A stretch of 64,000 nucleotides of DNA, from NCBI RefSeq assembly GCF_002355375.1, contig NZ_AP017312.1, positions 1,505,001 to 1,569,000 on the forward strand, written 5' to 3'. This stretch comes from Aneurinibacillus soli. Lineage in GTDB: Bacteria > Bacillota > Bacilli > Aneurinibacillales > Aneurinibacillaceae. Below the pieces are notes generated by a model. That model saw only the letters and a list, made by a program, of their open reading frames with translations. It searched no databases and was not told the DNA's origin. Positions 28,454 to 36,877 of this stretch are shown one piece after another. Position numbers and translations under genes: made by a program. How positions within the stretch are numbered: position 1 is the first letter of the stretch; the number at the start of each line of letters is the position of its first letter.

Positions 28454-28483
28454 TTGACAATTAACGATTGCATGACTTACATA
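28454..28483 (+). promoter_or_regulatory. Putative sigma-A promoter of glcDF
   Basis: Perfect -35 TTGACA (28454-28459), 18 bp, -10 TACATA (28478-28483); ATG follows 26 bp later with AGCAGGAGGA. Confidence 0.65.
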
Positions 28484-28508
28484 TCAGAACAGCAGGAGGA
28501 ATGAAACG

Positions 28509-29915
28509 ATGGCACTGAATAGGAAGCAAATCGAGGAGATTAGAGCGATTATAAAGAGCGGGCAGGTGCTAACAGAAGAGAGTGATCGCTATAGCTATTC
28601 ATTTGATGCATCATTCGGTACCTATTTGCCGGATGCGGTTGTACAGACGAAAAGCGTTGAGGAGCTAGTGGCGCTCGTAAAGCTGGCCAATCGGGAGTTG
28701 ATTCCGCTGTATCCACGCGGTCAGTCGACTAGCTTAAGCGGAGGACCGCTGCCGGTACAAGGCGGGATTGTTCTCGATTTATCTGTGATGAATCACATAC
28801 TGGAAATTGATGAAGAAGATTTGGTAGCGGTTGTCTCGCCCGGCGTGCTGACCGCAGCGATTCACAAGGCGGCGGAGGAAAAAGGATTGTTATATCCGCC
28901 TGATCCGAGCAGTTCACACGTATCGACGATTGGCGGGAATCTCGCGGAGAATTCCGGCGGACCACGCGGGCTTAAATACGGCGTGACGAAAGATTACGTC
29001 ATTGGCCTTGAAGTTATTACGCCGGAAGGAGAGCTGATTCGAACGGGTGGGCGCACCGTGAAAAATGTGACCGGCTATGATTTGACGAAGCTCATTGTCG
29101 GTTCAGAAGGTACGCTTGGTATTATTACCAAGGCGATTTTGCGCTTGCTGCCAAAGCCGCCTGCTTCTGAAACGGTGATGATCACGTTTGATAGTCTGGT
29201 GGACGCCGGGCGTGCGATCTCCCGGATTTTATCCTCGGGCATCCTGCCAGCGAAGATGGAATTGATGGATCAGGCATCGATTGTGGCGGTAGAAAACTAT
29301 GAACCGTCCAACCTGCCGATCGATGCGGAAGCCATTATTCTAATGGAGCTTGACGGCCATCCGGTGGCGATTAAAGATGAGGTAGAAAAAGTAGCGGCTC
29401 TATGTGAAGCGGTCGGGGCGCGAAATGTCCGCATCCCAAAGAATGCGGTCGAAAAAGCGGACATCTGGCGGGCACGTAAGCTTGTTTCTCCAGCTATTGT
29501 ACGAATTAAGCCGACTAAAATCTCAGAAGATGCGACCGTTCCGCGCAGTAAGATCCCGGATATGTGCGCACGTCTACAGGAGATTCGCAAGAAATATAAT
29601 ATTCATCTCGTCGTATTCGGTCATGCTGGAGACGGCAATCTCCATCCGAATATTATTGCGGACAAACGTGATAAAGAAGAGATGCAGCGGGTAGAGCAAG
29701 CGGTTGCGGAGATTTTTACAGCCGCGCTTGAGCTTGGTGGCACATTGTCAGGAGAACATGGCATTGGCACGATGAAAGCACCGTTTATGGAGATGGAGCT
29801 TGGAGCTGTTGGACTCGATATGATGAAGCGCATTAAGCAAGTATGGGACCCGAATAACATCATGAACCCTGGTAAAATCTTTCCGGAGCCGGGGCAAAAA
29901 CTGGAGTTGACGTAA
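28509..29915 (+). CDS. glcD: Glycolate oxidase FAD subunit
   Basis: 468-aa FAD-linked oxidase (PCMH FAD-binding domain plus FAD-oxidase C). Seen: LIPLYPRGQSTSLSGGPLPVQGGIVLDLSVMN, YPPDPSSSHVSTIGGNLAENSGGPRGLKYGVTKDYV, GSEGTLGIITKAILRLLPKP and the C-terminal GHAGDGNLHPNII ... SGEHGIGTMKAPFME with ligand histidines. Oxidises glycolate (or a related 2-hydroxyacid such as D-lactate) with GlcF. Its TAA shares a base with the glcF ATG. Confidence 0.92.
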   Translation: MALNRKQIEEIRAIIKSGQVLTEESDRYSYSFDASFGTYLPDAVVQTKSVEELVALVKLANRELIPLYPRGQSTSLSGGPLPVQGGIVLDLSVMNHILEIDEEDLVAVVSPGVLTAAIHKAAEEKGLLYPPDPSSSHVSTIGGNLAENSGGPRGLKYGVTKDYVIGLEVITPEGELIRTGGRTVKNVTGYDLTKLIVGSEGTLGIITKAILRLLPKPPASETVMITFDSLVDAGRAISRILSSGILPAKMELMDQASIVAVENYEPSNLPIDAEAIILMELDGHPVAIKDEVEKVAALCEAVGARNVRIPKNAVEKADIWRARKLVSPAIVRIKPTKISEDATVPRSKIPDMCARLQEIRKKYNIHLVVFGHAGDGNLHPNIIADKRDKEEMQRVEQAVAEIFTAALELGGTLSGEHGIGTMKAPFMEMELGAVGLDMMKRIKQVWDPNNIMNPGKIFPEPGQKLELT

Positions 29916-31216
29916 TGAAGGAATCTCTTGAAACGTTACGTGCCGAATTTGCTTACGAGAAAACGAATAGCTGTGTCCAGTGCGGCTACTGTCTCCCGGT
30001 TTGTCCGACATATGCGTCGATGGGCAAGGAGACGCATTCACCACGCGGCCGCATCAATCTGGTGAAAATGGTTGGAGAAGGACGCATTACCGATCTGTCT
30101 GTACTTGAGGAGCCGCTTGATTTATGCCTTGGATGCCGCAACTGTGAGACTGCCTGTCCAACCGGGGTGGAATATGGAGTCATTCTTGAAGCTGCCCGCG
30201 CCGCACTCGTTCGGCGCAAGACGTTCTCGGCCCCGGTGCGGATGTTGCGGAATACGATGTTTACGAAGGTGTTTCCGAGCAAAAAGATGATGAGGCTGGC
30301 GGGGAATGCACTCTGGCTGTATGAAAGAACCGGATTGCAAACGGCTATCCGGAAGTCTGGTTTACTAAATAAACTTCCGTATCACGTAGGAGCGTTTGAA
30401 GCGATTACCCCGGGAGCGGCATCGCCTGCTGAACGGAAACAGATGCCACAACGTATACAGGCAAAGGGACAAGCAAAGTACACGGTCGCTTTTTTTACCG
30501 GATGTATTATGGATGCCATGTTTCAGCGGATTAATCGTCTGTCGGTACAGCTGCTGACAGAAGCGGGTTGTAGTGTAGTAGTTGTCCCGGAGCAGACATG
30601 CTGCGGGGCACTGCATGCACATGCTGGAGAGATGGATGAAGCAAGGAAGCTAGCGGAGCGAAACATTGCCGCTTTTGAAAAGGAATCGGTTGATTTTATT
30701 GTCAATAACGCAGGAGGATGTGGCGCAGCACTGTATGAGTATGCTCATCTTCTGGCAGACGAGCCGGAATGGAGCGAACGGGCGCAGGCATTCACGGAGA
30801 AATCTAGAGATATCAGTCAGGTTCTCACTGCCTGCGGCGGACTGCATCTTCAGCCTCGCCCGGGTGAGCGGGTTACGTATCAGCCTTCCTGTCACCTGAC
30901 CAACGTGCAGAAGGTGACACGCGAACCGATCGAACTCATTCGCAGTGTGCCGGGTATTGAATTCATCGGGATGGAACAGGCGCATATGTGCTGCGGTTCG
31001 GCTGGCATTTATAATCTGGTGCATTATGAACAGTCGATGGATATTCTGGATGAAAAAATGAAGCATACGAAGGCAACTAAAGCTGATGTCGTGATCACAA
31101 CGAATCCGGGCTGTCTGCTGCAAATGAAAATGGGCATTGAAAGAGAAGGACAAGCTGTCTCAATGCGAGCCGTACATCTTGTTGAATACTTAGCAGAAGC
31201 GGCAGGAATATCGTAG
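29915..31216 (+). CDS. glcF: Glycolate oxidase iron-sulfur subunit
   Basis: 433-aa electron-transfer subunit. Two 4Fe-4S ferredoxin motifs, CVQCGYCLPVCPTY and CLGCRNCETACPTGVEYG, are followed by two CCG (DUF224) domains (QTCCGALHAHAG; AHMCCGSAGIYNL). The start overlaps the glcD stop (TAATG). A glcE homologue is absent, as in many Firmicute glcDF operons. Terminator directly downstream. Confidence 0.92.
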   Translation: MKESLETLRAEFAYEKTNSCVQCGYCLPVCPTYASMGKETHSPRGRINLVKMVGEGRITDLSVLEEPLDLCLGCRNCETACPTGVEYGVILEAARAALVRRKTFSAPVRMLRNTMFTKVFPSKKMMRLAGNALWLYERTGLQTAIRKSGLLNKLPYHVGAFEAITPGAASPAERKQMPQRIQAKGQAKYTVAFFTGCIMDAMFQRINRLSVQLLTEAGCSVVVVPEQTCCGALHAHAGEMDEARKLAERNIAAFEKESVDFIVNNAGGCGAALYEYAHLLADEPEWSERAQAFTEKSRDISQVLTACGGLHLQPRPGERVTYQPSCHLTNVQKVTREPIELIRSVPGIEFIGMEQAHMCCGSAGIYNLVHYEQSMDILDEKMKHTKATKADVVITTNPGCLLQMKMGIEREGQAVSMRAVHLVEYLAEAAGIS

Positions 31217-31237
31217 GAAATTCCCATCCGATTATCA

Positions 31238-31291
31238 TAAGAGCCTCCTGTGCAATGATATGGATTCATTGCACAGGAGTTTTTTTGTTGG
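31238..31291 (+). terminator. Terminator of glcDF
   Basis: CTCCTGTGCAATGA TATGGA TTCATTGCACAGGAG followed by TTTTTTTG. Confidence 0.93.
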
Positions 31292-31302
31292 CTCTTCCCT
31301 AG

Positions 31303-31333
31303 TTGACTTAGAGTGCGCTCTAAGATGTAAGAT
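31303..31333 (+). promoter_or_regulatory. MerR-type promoter/operator
   Basis: -35 TTGACT (31303-31308) and -10 TAAGAT (31328-31333) are separated by 19 bp, the overlong spacer typical of MerR-activated promoters. The spacer holds the palindrome CTTAGAG TGCG CTCTAAG (31307-31324), like AdhR-class operators. The predicted transcript start falls at or next to the ATG at 31340. Confidence 0.85.
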
Positions 31334-31339
31334 TACTCC

Positions 31340-31732
31340 ATGGAACAATATTTGAGCATTCGAGCCATATCTGATCTTACTGGCATTAGCACATACACTC
31401 TACGTTATTATGAGAAAAATGGACTGATTCATGCTATAGCTAGAGGTTCAAACGGTCGCCGTCAATATTCCGCGAATGACCTGGAATGGATTCGTTTTTT
31501 AGTAAAACTTCGAACTACAGGAATGTCCATCCGACAAATGCAGCAAGTCGCCAACTTGAGAAGGCAAGGTCCAGCTACGATTAAAGAAAGGAGAATATTA
31601 CTGGAGGCCCATCAAAAAGAGGTAACGGAACGAATTAAAAAACTGCAAGAAAACATGGAATCCATCCATGCAAAAGTAGAGTTTTACCGTCAATGGGAAT
31701 TAGAAAACAACGAACAGGAGAGAAAGAAATGA
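31340..31732 (+). CDS. MerR-family transcriptional regulator
   Basis: 130-aa regulator. The N-terminal winged HTH YLSIRAISDLTGISTYTLRYYEKNGLIHAIARGSNGRRQYSANDLEWIRFLVKLRTTGMSIRQMQQVANLRRQG is followed by a long coiled-coil dimer helix. No cysteines suited to metal binding are present, so it resembles the AdhR/aldehyde-responsive class rather than metal sensors. No Shine-Dalgarno precedes the ATG; translation may be leaderless. Its stop overlaps the next gene (ATGA), so it controls itself and the CMD gene. Confidence 0.9.
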   Translation: MEQYLSIRAISDLTGISTYTLRYYEKNGLIHAIARGSNGRRQYSANDLEWIRFLVKLRTTGMSIRQMQQVANLRRQGPATIKERRILLEAHQKEVTERIKKLQENMESIHAKVEFYRQWELENNEQERKK

Positions 31733-32493
31733 ACTCATCATACGCAATCGGAAAGAAACTTTTATATGAAACTTATGAGGAAGGGATTCAAGGAGTGCTC
31801 GATCATTTACATGATATATCTCCACACATCGGTAGATACATTATCGAATTTTACGGGCAAGCTTTTAGTAATCCACTACTTACACATCAACAAAGACAGA
31901 TGATCACGATCTCCGCATTAACTTCACTAGGAGATTGTCCAAATCAACTAAAATGGCACATCAACTTTGGTTTGAAAGTAGGGCTAACTCCGAACGAAAT
32001 AGTAGAAATCATCACCCATTGTATTCCGTTTTGTGGCTTCCCTCGTGCTCTAAATGCCATTGCCATTACGAAGCAAGTTTTTGAAGAACAAAATATCAAA
32101 GTAAACATAAAGGATGAACTAGAGAATGGAGGAAGAAGGCGGGAGAGGGGATTGGAAAAGCTCCAGGAAATCGATGGAGAACACGGAGAAGCAGTTGTTC
32201 GTTCACTTACCGAGATTTCTCCTGCTTTAGCAGAACAAATCATCGAATTTGCGTTTGGTGAAATCTATAGCCGCCAGGTACTGAACTCTAAGCAACGACA
32301 GCTCATCACTTTAGGAGCTTTAACGGCACAGGGAGGATGTGAGCCGCAATTGCACGTTCATATCAATGCCGCGATTCGTGTAGGTCTAACGAGACAAGAA
32401 ATAATCGAAGCACTGCTACAATGTTCGTCGTATACGGGCTTTCCTAAGGTATTAAACGCCATAAATGTCGCGAAAAAGGTCTTCTTACCCTAG
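31729..32493 (+). CDS. Tandem carboxymuconolactone-decarboxylase-like protein
   Basis: 254-aa protein made of two CMD (AhpD-fold) repeats: residues ~30-115 (QRQMITISALTSLGDCPNQLKWHINFGLKVGLTPNEIVEIITHCIPFCGFPRALNAI) and ~170-250 (QRQLITLGALTAQGGCEPQLHVHINAAIRVGLTRQEIIEALLQCSSYTGFPKVLNAI). Each repeat has a single Cys in the C-x(6)-H region rather than the CxxC of AhpD. The ATG overlaps the merR stop. With an AdhR-type regulator it may deal with reactive carbonyls or aromatic lactones; substrate unknown. Confidence 0.85.
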   Translation: MNSSYAIGKKLLYETYEEGIQGVLDHLHDISPHIGRYIIEFYGQAFSNPLLTHQQRQMITISALTSLGDCPNQLKWHINFGLKVGLTPNEIVEIITHCIPFCGFPRALNAIAITKQVFEEQNIKVNIKDELENGGRRRERGLEKLQEIDGEHGEAVVRSLTEISPALAEQIIEFAFGEIYSRQVLNSKQRQLITLGALTAQGGCEPQLHVHINAAIRVGLTRQEIIEALLQCSSYTGFPKVLNAINVAKKVFLP

Positions 32494-32558
32494 TAAATTT
32501 GGGTCTGATGTTCAAGAGTGTAAGTGTGGTTCTCCGACTTTGCACAGAGCTGATGTCC

Positions 32559-33170
32559 TTACTCTAGATGAATATAATCAAGGAACGGAGCGTTTCCGAC
32601 AATCATTTTTTGTTCAGGATGCTTCCTGTTTTTAAAAACAAATGGACCGTTTGTACTTTGTAACTCGTAGTCTGAAATATTATCGACTAAATTTCCGAGT
32701 ATGTCCGTAATGTATTTTGTTCGTGCTTCCTCTGATGCAAATGAAGGAACAGGATAGGATATACCCGTAATGCTTGTTATCTTGCCTGTCGTAGCGTCAA
32801 TGTCTATAATAGCTCGATTTGATTTTGGATTATTTATATCCTTAAAGAGTGCTATACTCCATGAATCATTCGGTTTAGTTTGTCCTCTCCATACAGCTGC
32901 AATCTTATAATTTTTCGTATCAGGTAAAGCGTTATGTAATTTTTTGAACGCATGCTGAGTGATGTTTTGGTCCAATTGCTCAATCGGTACCTCATTAAAT
33001 GCTGGAGATGCTTGAATATCAGCTGCTGCAGGTTTTCGATACCCGGTGTCATTCGTGTTTTTATGTTCTTGCTGAATATTGACAGAAGAAGAGGGAGTCT
33101 CGTCTCCACAGGCGGACAAAAAAAGTAAAAGTGCAACTGTGGTATATCCTCTAATGAATGGCCAACTCAT
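32559..33170 (-). CDS. Hypothetical lipoprotein
   Basis: 203-aa exported protein. Type II signal peptide SWPFIRGYTTVALLLFLSAC with lipobox LSAC, then a Ser/Asn-rich linker and a domain with NYKIAAVWRGQTKPNDSWSIALFKDINNPKSNRAIIDIDATTGKITSITGISYP, resembling PepSY-like beta-strand repeats (a guess). AAGGATG lies before the ATG at 33170. A decayed copy of its 5' end lies at 34578-34738. Confidence 0.78.
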   Translation of the reverse strand: MSWPFIRGYTTVALLLFLSACGDETPSSSVNIQQEHKNTNDTGYRKPAAADIQASPAFNEVPIEQLDQNITQHAFKKLHNALPDTKNYKIAAVWRGQTKPNDSWSIALFKDINNPKSNRAIIDIDATTGKITSITGISYPVPSFASEEARTKYITDILGNLVDNISDYELQSTNGPFVFKNRKHPEQKMIVGNAPFLDYIHLE

Positions 33171-33280
33171 TATTATCATCCTTTTTATTATTTTACTTAT
33201 TTTAACATTTGTTAGGCGTTTGTCTATGCTCTTTTGTGTAGGAAATAGGCTGCCGATAGCATAGTTGAGCTAGAAACAGG

Positions 33281-33560
33281 AATGTTTGGTTTTTTTGAAT
33301 CTCAACTTTGCTGGGAGGAGAGAAGAGAGAAGCAAGAGAGCGACTGTACGCGACTACCCAGCGGAAGGAGACCGACGAACGGGATCTTGTCCGCAACCGT
33401 TCCATGAAAAAACATCGTGGGTCCTCTTTTGCGGACACGTTCGGCGGGCTTCTGGAGCGGACAGCCTACACTTCCCTGCAACGCGTATCGAAGCGAATGG
33501 CTTCTCTCTTCTCTTCCTCCCACCACCAAAGTTGCTCAATTCCACAAAAATACAAACATA
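33281..33560 (+). repeat. Structured palindromic repeat, copy 1 (subfamily A, plus)
   Basis: Outer arms ATGTTTG (33282-33288) / CAAACAT (33553-33559); basal stem at 33313-33333 with 33500-33521 (GAGAAGAGAGAAGC / GCTTCTCTCTTCTC). Inner stem TGTCCGCAA / TTGCGGACA. The conserved core includes TACGCG, CAGCGGAAGG, CGAACGGG, TCCATGAA...ACATC and GAGCGGACAG. About 95% like copy 2. Intergenic between two minus-strand genes; no coding capacity accepted. Confidence 0.85.
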
Positions 33561-33748
33561 CTTTTTTACAATTAAAGACCATAAAAAATATATGGTTTTG
33601 GTCGTCTACCTTTTTACGCTGAGCCAGAATTTGCTGGCGGGGCGCGATCCAAGGCAAAGGCGCATAACCAAGAAAACTTACGTCAAAGCCGAATTGGATT
33701 CGCTCCCGTACCGCGACAGTCCGCATTGCTGACCATGTTTTCTGTAAG
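33561..33748. other. Unassigned stretch next to repeat copy 1
   Basis: Contains a minus-strand reading frame ending near 33561 whose first part reads MRTVAVRERIQFGFDVSFLGYAPLPWIAPRQQILAQRKKVDDQ. It looks protein-like but has no recognised family, no ribosome site and runs into the repeat. It may be a gene fragment; not annotated as a gene. Confidence 0.3.
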
Positions 33749-33781
33749 TAAAAAAGCGAGGGAAGTGACTCCCTCGCTATA
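33747..33781. terminator. Terminator hairpin
   Basis: AGCGAGGGA AGTGAC TCCCTCGCT with A-run on its left, consistent with terminating the minus-strand membrane gene 33828-34532. Confidence 0.75.
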
Positions 33782-33827
33782 CATACGAAAGTTTATGATT
33801 CAGTTTGTACAGGTTCAGGGTATACTT

Positions 33828-34532
33828 TCATTTTCTCGCATAAAAACCATAATAAATTCCACACACTGTCAAAGTAATACACGTTCCTATTAAAAAGGTA
33901 TAAATATTAAAATATAGTATATTAGTATATTGATTAAACCAACCTAAGTTGAAAATCTGTGAGGTAAGAATGGAAGGCCCCCCCAATTGTATCAACCGAT
34001 GTTTAACCAAGTGAGCTTCTCCTACTATACTTATGCCTAGTAATGAAAAATTCATAAGTATAAATAGTATATTAATTTTTTGGCTATATTTTTTGAATAA
34101 TGCATGTGAATACACAGCTAAGGAAACCAGAAAATATACGAAAATAAATAGTGTTAGATAAATAAAAGTTGCTCCGTGATTTATCACTTTAGAATTTATA
34201 TAAAGATCTTTAGTAAAAGATGCGATAAGAAAAAATGAGATGATACTAAGCATTAATCCCAAACATACATGTAGCAGACCTTTCTGATTAAAATTTAAGG
34301 GTTTCCTCCACTTCCAGTGATTAAAAATCAAAAACACGGAAAATAAAATATAGCAGAAACAAATTCCCATTATAAGAATGGTACTTGGATAATGCTTTGC
34401 TACATAACCAAGCTCATCTAACCTTCCATTGGGTACTGTCATATCACTTGCTTGCCAACGAGCCATAGCATAAATGGTTGTAAATATTGTTATAGAAAAA
34501 ACGAACTGAATAGCATATAAAAAACCACGCAA
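33828..34532 (-). CDS. Hypothetical polytopic membrane protein
   Basis: 234 aa from a TTG start at 34532 with AGGGGGA 9 bases upstream; an in-frame ATG at 34577 exists but belongs to the fused lipoprotein remnant. About six hydrophobic segments (FLYAIQFVFSITIFTTIYAMA, TILIMGICFCYILFSVFLIFN, LLHVCLGLMLSIISFFLIASF, FIYLTLFIFVYFLVSLAVY, INILFILMNFSLLGISIVG, ILYFNIYTFLIGTCITLTVCGIYYGF). Markedly AT-richer than its neighbours, suggesting transfer. Family not recognised. Confidence 0.65.
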   Translation of the reverse strand: MRGFLYAIQFVFSITIFTTIYAMARWQASDMTVPNGRLDELGYVAKHYPSTILIMGICFCYILFSVFLIFNHWKWRKPLNFNQKGLLHVCLGLMLSIISFFLIASFTKDLYINSKVINHGATFIYLTLFIFVYFLVSLAVYSHALFKKYSQKINILFILMNFSLLGISIVGEAHLVKHRLIQLGGPSILTSQIFNLGWFNQYTNILYFNIYTFLIGTCITLTVCGIYYGFYARK

Positions 34533-34577
34533 GGTTATCACTCCCCCTAAATATTTTGAAGATATTCTAACATTCAT

Positions 34578-34738
34578 ATTGTTATGTTCTTGCTGAATAT
34601 TGACAGAAGAAGGGGAGGTCTCGTCTCCACAGGCAGATAAAAAAGTAAAAGTGCAACGCGGTACATCCTTTAATGAATGTCCAACTCATTATAATCATCT
34701 TTTTTTAGTATTTTAATATTCGTTGGGCGTTTGTCTAT
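34578..34738 (-). pseudogene. Decayed 5' copy of the lipoprotein gene
   Basis: About 160 bp nearly identical to 33059-33235, covering the lipoprotein gene's 5' end (signal peptide, lipobox, start region) and upstream DNA. An A-run one base shorter (6 instead of 7) shifts the frame. Similarity stops where the membrane-protein gene begins, so a duplication or insertion joined them. The rest of the 34533-34889 gap holds only a GGTAGGAAAAGG...CCTTTTCCTACC hairpin (34791-34820). Confidence 0.8.
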
Positions 34739-34889
34739 GAAATAAGATAAGGGGAGAAATGATAAGGGAGAAGACACAAGAATGATCTAGGGTAGGAAAA
34801 GGTGTTTGCCTTTTCCTACCTTATAATCGGTTTCGTGTTTTCTCTCGGGCTTCTCTTTATTTCCTTCTATAATTATACCATAATATACT

Positions 34890-36278
34890 TTATTTTCCTT
34901 GATAAACCGCAAAAGATGCGGGCAGAAAACTCCCGTAATAACCAATTTCACAGTCCACTCCTCGCACCCACTCTACAGGTTTAGAAGCCGTAAAAGATTG
35001 ATAATACACGGAACCGAACGGTTGTTTATCTAGTGTCACGCGCAAAAATATGACTCCTTTTCCGTTCACTTGTGAGACAGCATTATAATCGCTCGTACGA
35101 GTCGAAGCAGATGTAAACGCTTTTTCCTGTCCGTCCTGTGTTCTGATCCAAATACGCCGGTTTTGAAGTGGACTCCAATCTTTTTTACCAAAAAGATCAC
35201 TCGCTGGGCCGCGTGTAAACAACAATTTGGATGAAGCTTCTGTTGTCCATACAGGGTGTGTATCTGCCTGTCCTTTTTGATCCGCATGAACAATGGTTTC
35301 CTCTGCCTTCACGTCAAACAAATACAGTCGTTTATTCTCGGTGGCTTCTCTTCCCTCGCCGTCAATGTAAGCTAGTTTCATGCTATCCGGTGACCATGCG
35401 AACCATTCTGCATACTTTAACCCTGAACCAAGGCGAATTCGTTTTTTCGTCTGCATGTTGATCACCTCAATCGTATTGAGATCGGCAGAGGTAGAACCGG
35501 AGTTGGGATGTAAGAAATAGGCGAGATAGCGACCATCTGGTGACCACTTCATACCAACGACAGATCTTTGTTCCATCCCTTCGATTCCTGGCACTTCCTC
35601 CTTAGGGATACTGAATAACAGCGTACTCTCCCCATCCAATGCCACATTTTCTACCTTCATCGGATTGTTTTCTGTTCGTGCATACGATACAGTCAAACTT
35701 TTCCCATCTGGTGTCCACGCAAAATCCTCCATATTCTCTTTCTCGATCAGTACTGGACTTATTACGGATCTTTCCTGTTCCATCGTTGCGATTTTTAGCG
35801 AGATGCGATCTTCACTGGCTTTCTCCATGTTTTTCTGTCCGCGATAAGAGGTCATGTAGGCGAGCGTATCGCTTGTAGTGGACCACGCCGGGAGCTCGGA
35901 ACGGTGGGCATCAATTACATTAACTCGTTTTTCAATGAGGTATGATTTGTTTGTTTTTGGGTTTACGACCCATAACTCTTTTACGTTTTCATAGTCTTCT
36001 TTCTCACTAAATAAATACGCCAGCCACTTTCCTGAAGGGGACCAGCCAACAATTTGAGCAAATCCGTTTTTGGTGAGTTGAGCGGGTGCAGCTCCTGCTT
36101 GATTCCCATTGATAAACCAGAGATGATGGTCATGTAGAAACACAATTTTAGCCGGGAACGCTTCCTTGTAGACCCGAATCGGCTTACTTGCAGACGCCGC
36201 CGAGGCAGAAGAGGAAGGGAGTACATATAGCACAGACAAAATAAACAACAGGAAAATGCGAAAATGGCGCACAGTCAT
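34890..36278 (-). CDS. Secreted TolB-like beta-propeller protein
   Basis: 462 aa with a Sec signal peptide (FRIFLLFILSVLYVLPSSSASAASA) and a run of WD40/TolB-like blades: AQIVGWSPSGKWLAYLFS, LPAWSTTSDTLAYMTSYRG, DFAWTPDGKSLTVSYA, GMKWSPDGRYLAYFLHP, WFAWSPDSMKLAYIDGEG, HPVWTTEASSKLLFTRG. No catalytic domain attached. Probably an extracytoplasmic binding or scaffold protein; specific role unknown. Confidence 0.82.
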   Translation of the reverse strand: MTVRHFRIFLLFILSVLYVLPSSSASAASASKPIRVYKEAFPAKIVFLHDHHLWFINGNQAGAAPAQLTKNGFAQIVGWSPSGKWLAYLFSEKEDYENVKELWVVNPKTNKSYLIEKRVNVIDAHRSELPAWSTTSDTLAYMTSYRGQKNMEKASEDRISLKIATMEQERSVISPVLIEKENMEDFAWTPDGKSLTVSYARTENNPMKVENVALDGESTLLFSIPKEEVPGIEGMEQRSVVGMKWSPDGRYLAYFLHPNSGSTSADLNTIEVINMQTKKRIRLGSGLKYAEWFAWSPDSMKLAYIDGEGREATENKRLYLFDVKAEETIVHADQKGQADTHPVWTTEASSKLLFTRGPASDLFGKKDWSPLQNRRIWIRTQDGQEKAFTSASTRTSDYNAVSQVNGKGVIFLRVTLDKQPFGSVYYQSFTASKPVEWVRGVDCEIGYYGSFLPASFAVYQGK

Positions 36279-36361
36279 AGCATCCTCTCTTTTTTTGTTT
36301 CCATATATTTCATAGACGCAAATTCTTTCCTTCGAGTTGCAAAAAAATGTAAGGCATAAAT

Positions 36362-36477
36362 GAAGAAGTACGTGGCATCAACAATTGTCGGGATAAAGTA
36401 GAGAAACGGATGGGTTCATTAGAAAACGAAGTAAAAGAATTCCGCGAAGAAACGAAAGCGGATATGCAGGTACTGTT
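36362..36477 (+). pseudogene. Coiled-coil gene fragment interrupted by repeat copy 2
   Basis: An open frame reads INEEVRGINNCRDKVEKRMGSLENEVKEFREETKADMQVLFGFLN, a typical C-terminal coiled coil of small Bacillales proteins. It has no start and continues straight into the left arm of repeat copy 2. Probably a residual 3' gene end. Confidence 0.45.
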
Positions 36478-36759
36478 TGGTTTTTTGAATCCAAATTTTG
36501 CTTGGGAGGAGAGAAGAGAGAAGCAAGAGAGCGCCTGTACGCGACTTCCCTAGCGGAAGGAGACCGACGAACGGGATCTTGTCCGCAACCCTTCCATGAA
36601 AAAACATCGTGGGTCCTCTTTTGCGGACACGTTCGGCGGGCTCCTGAAGCGGACAGTCTACACTTCCCCGTAAAGCGTACCGAAGCGAACGGCTTCTCTC
36701 TTCTCTTCCTCCCACCACCAAAGTTGCTCGATTCCACAAACCATCCAAACAAACAGTAT
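36471..36759 (+). repeat. Structured palindromic repeat, copy 2 (subfamily A, plus)
   Basis: Outer arms TACTGTTTG (36471-36479) / CAAACAGTA (36750-36758). Basal stem GAGAAGAGAGAAGC / GCTTCTCTCTTCTC; inner stem TGTCCGCAA / TTGCGGACA. Nearly identical to copy 1 in the core, but the outer arms differ and are still self-complementary. Lies between the divergent TolB-like and htrA genes. Confidence 0.85.
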
Positions 36760-36877
36760 GATGGTCTCCTATTTTTACAATTTCCCTCAATTCCCCGACA
36801 TTCTTTCCGCATTCTTTCGCTATCATAATGGCTATCAACCGAATGCTTGGAGAGAAGAAACGAATGGGGGGATCCTG

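Noticed and set aside
33286-33732. Open frames covering the repeat copies on both strands (also at 36.4-36.8, 38.0-38.95, 45.65-46.4 and 52.65-53.3 kb)
   Set aside because: Frames differ between copies, have no ribosome sites, and substitutions follow stem pairing rather than codon positions.
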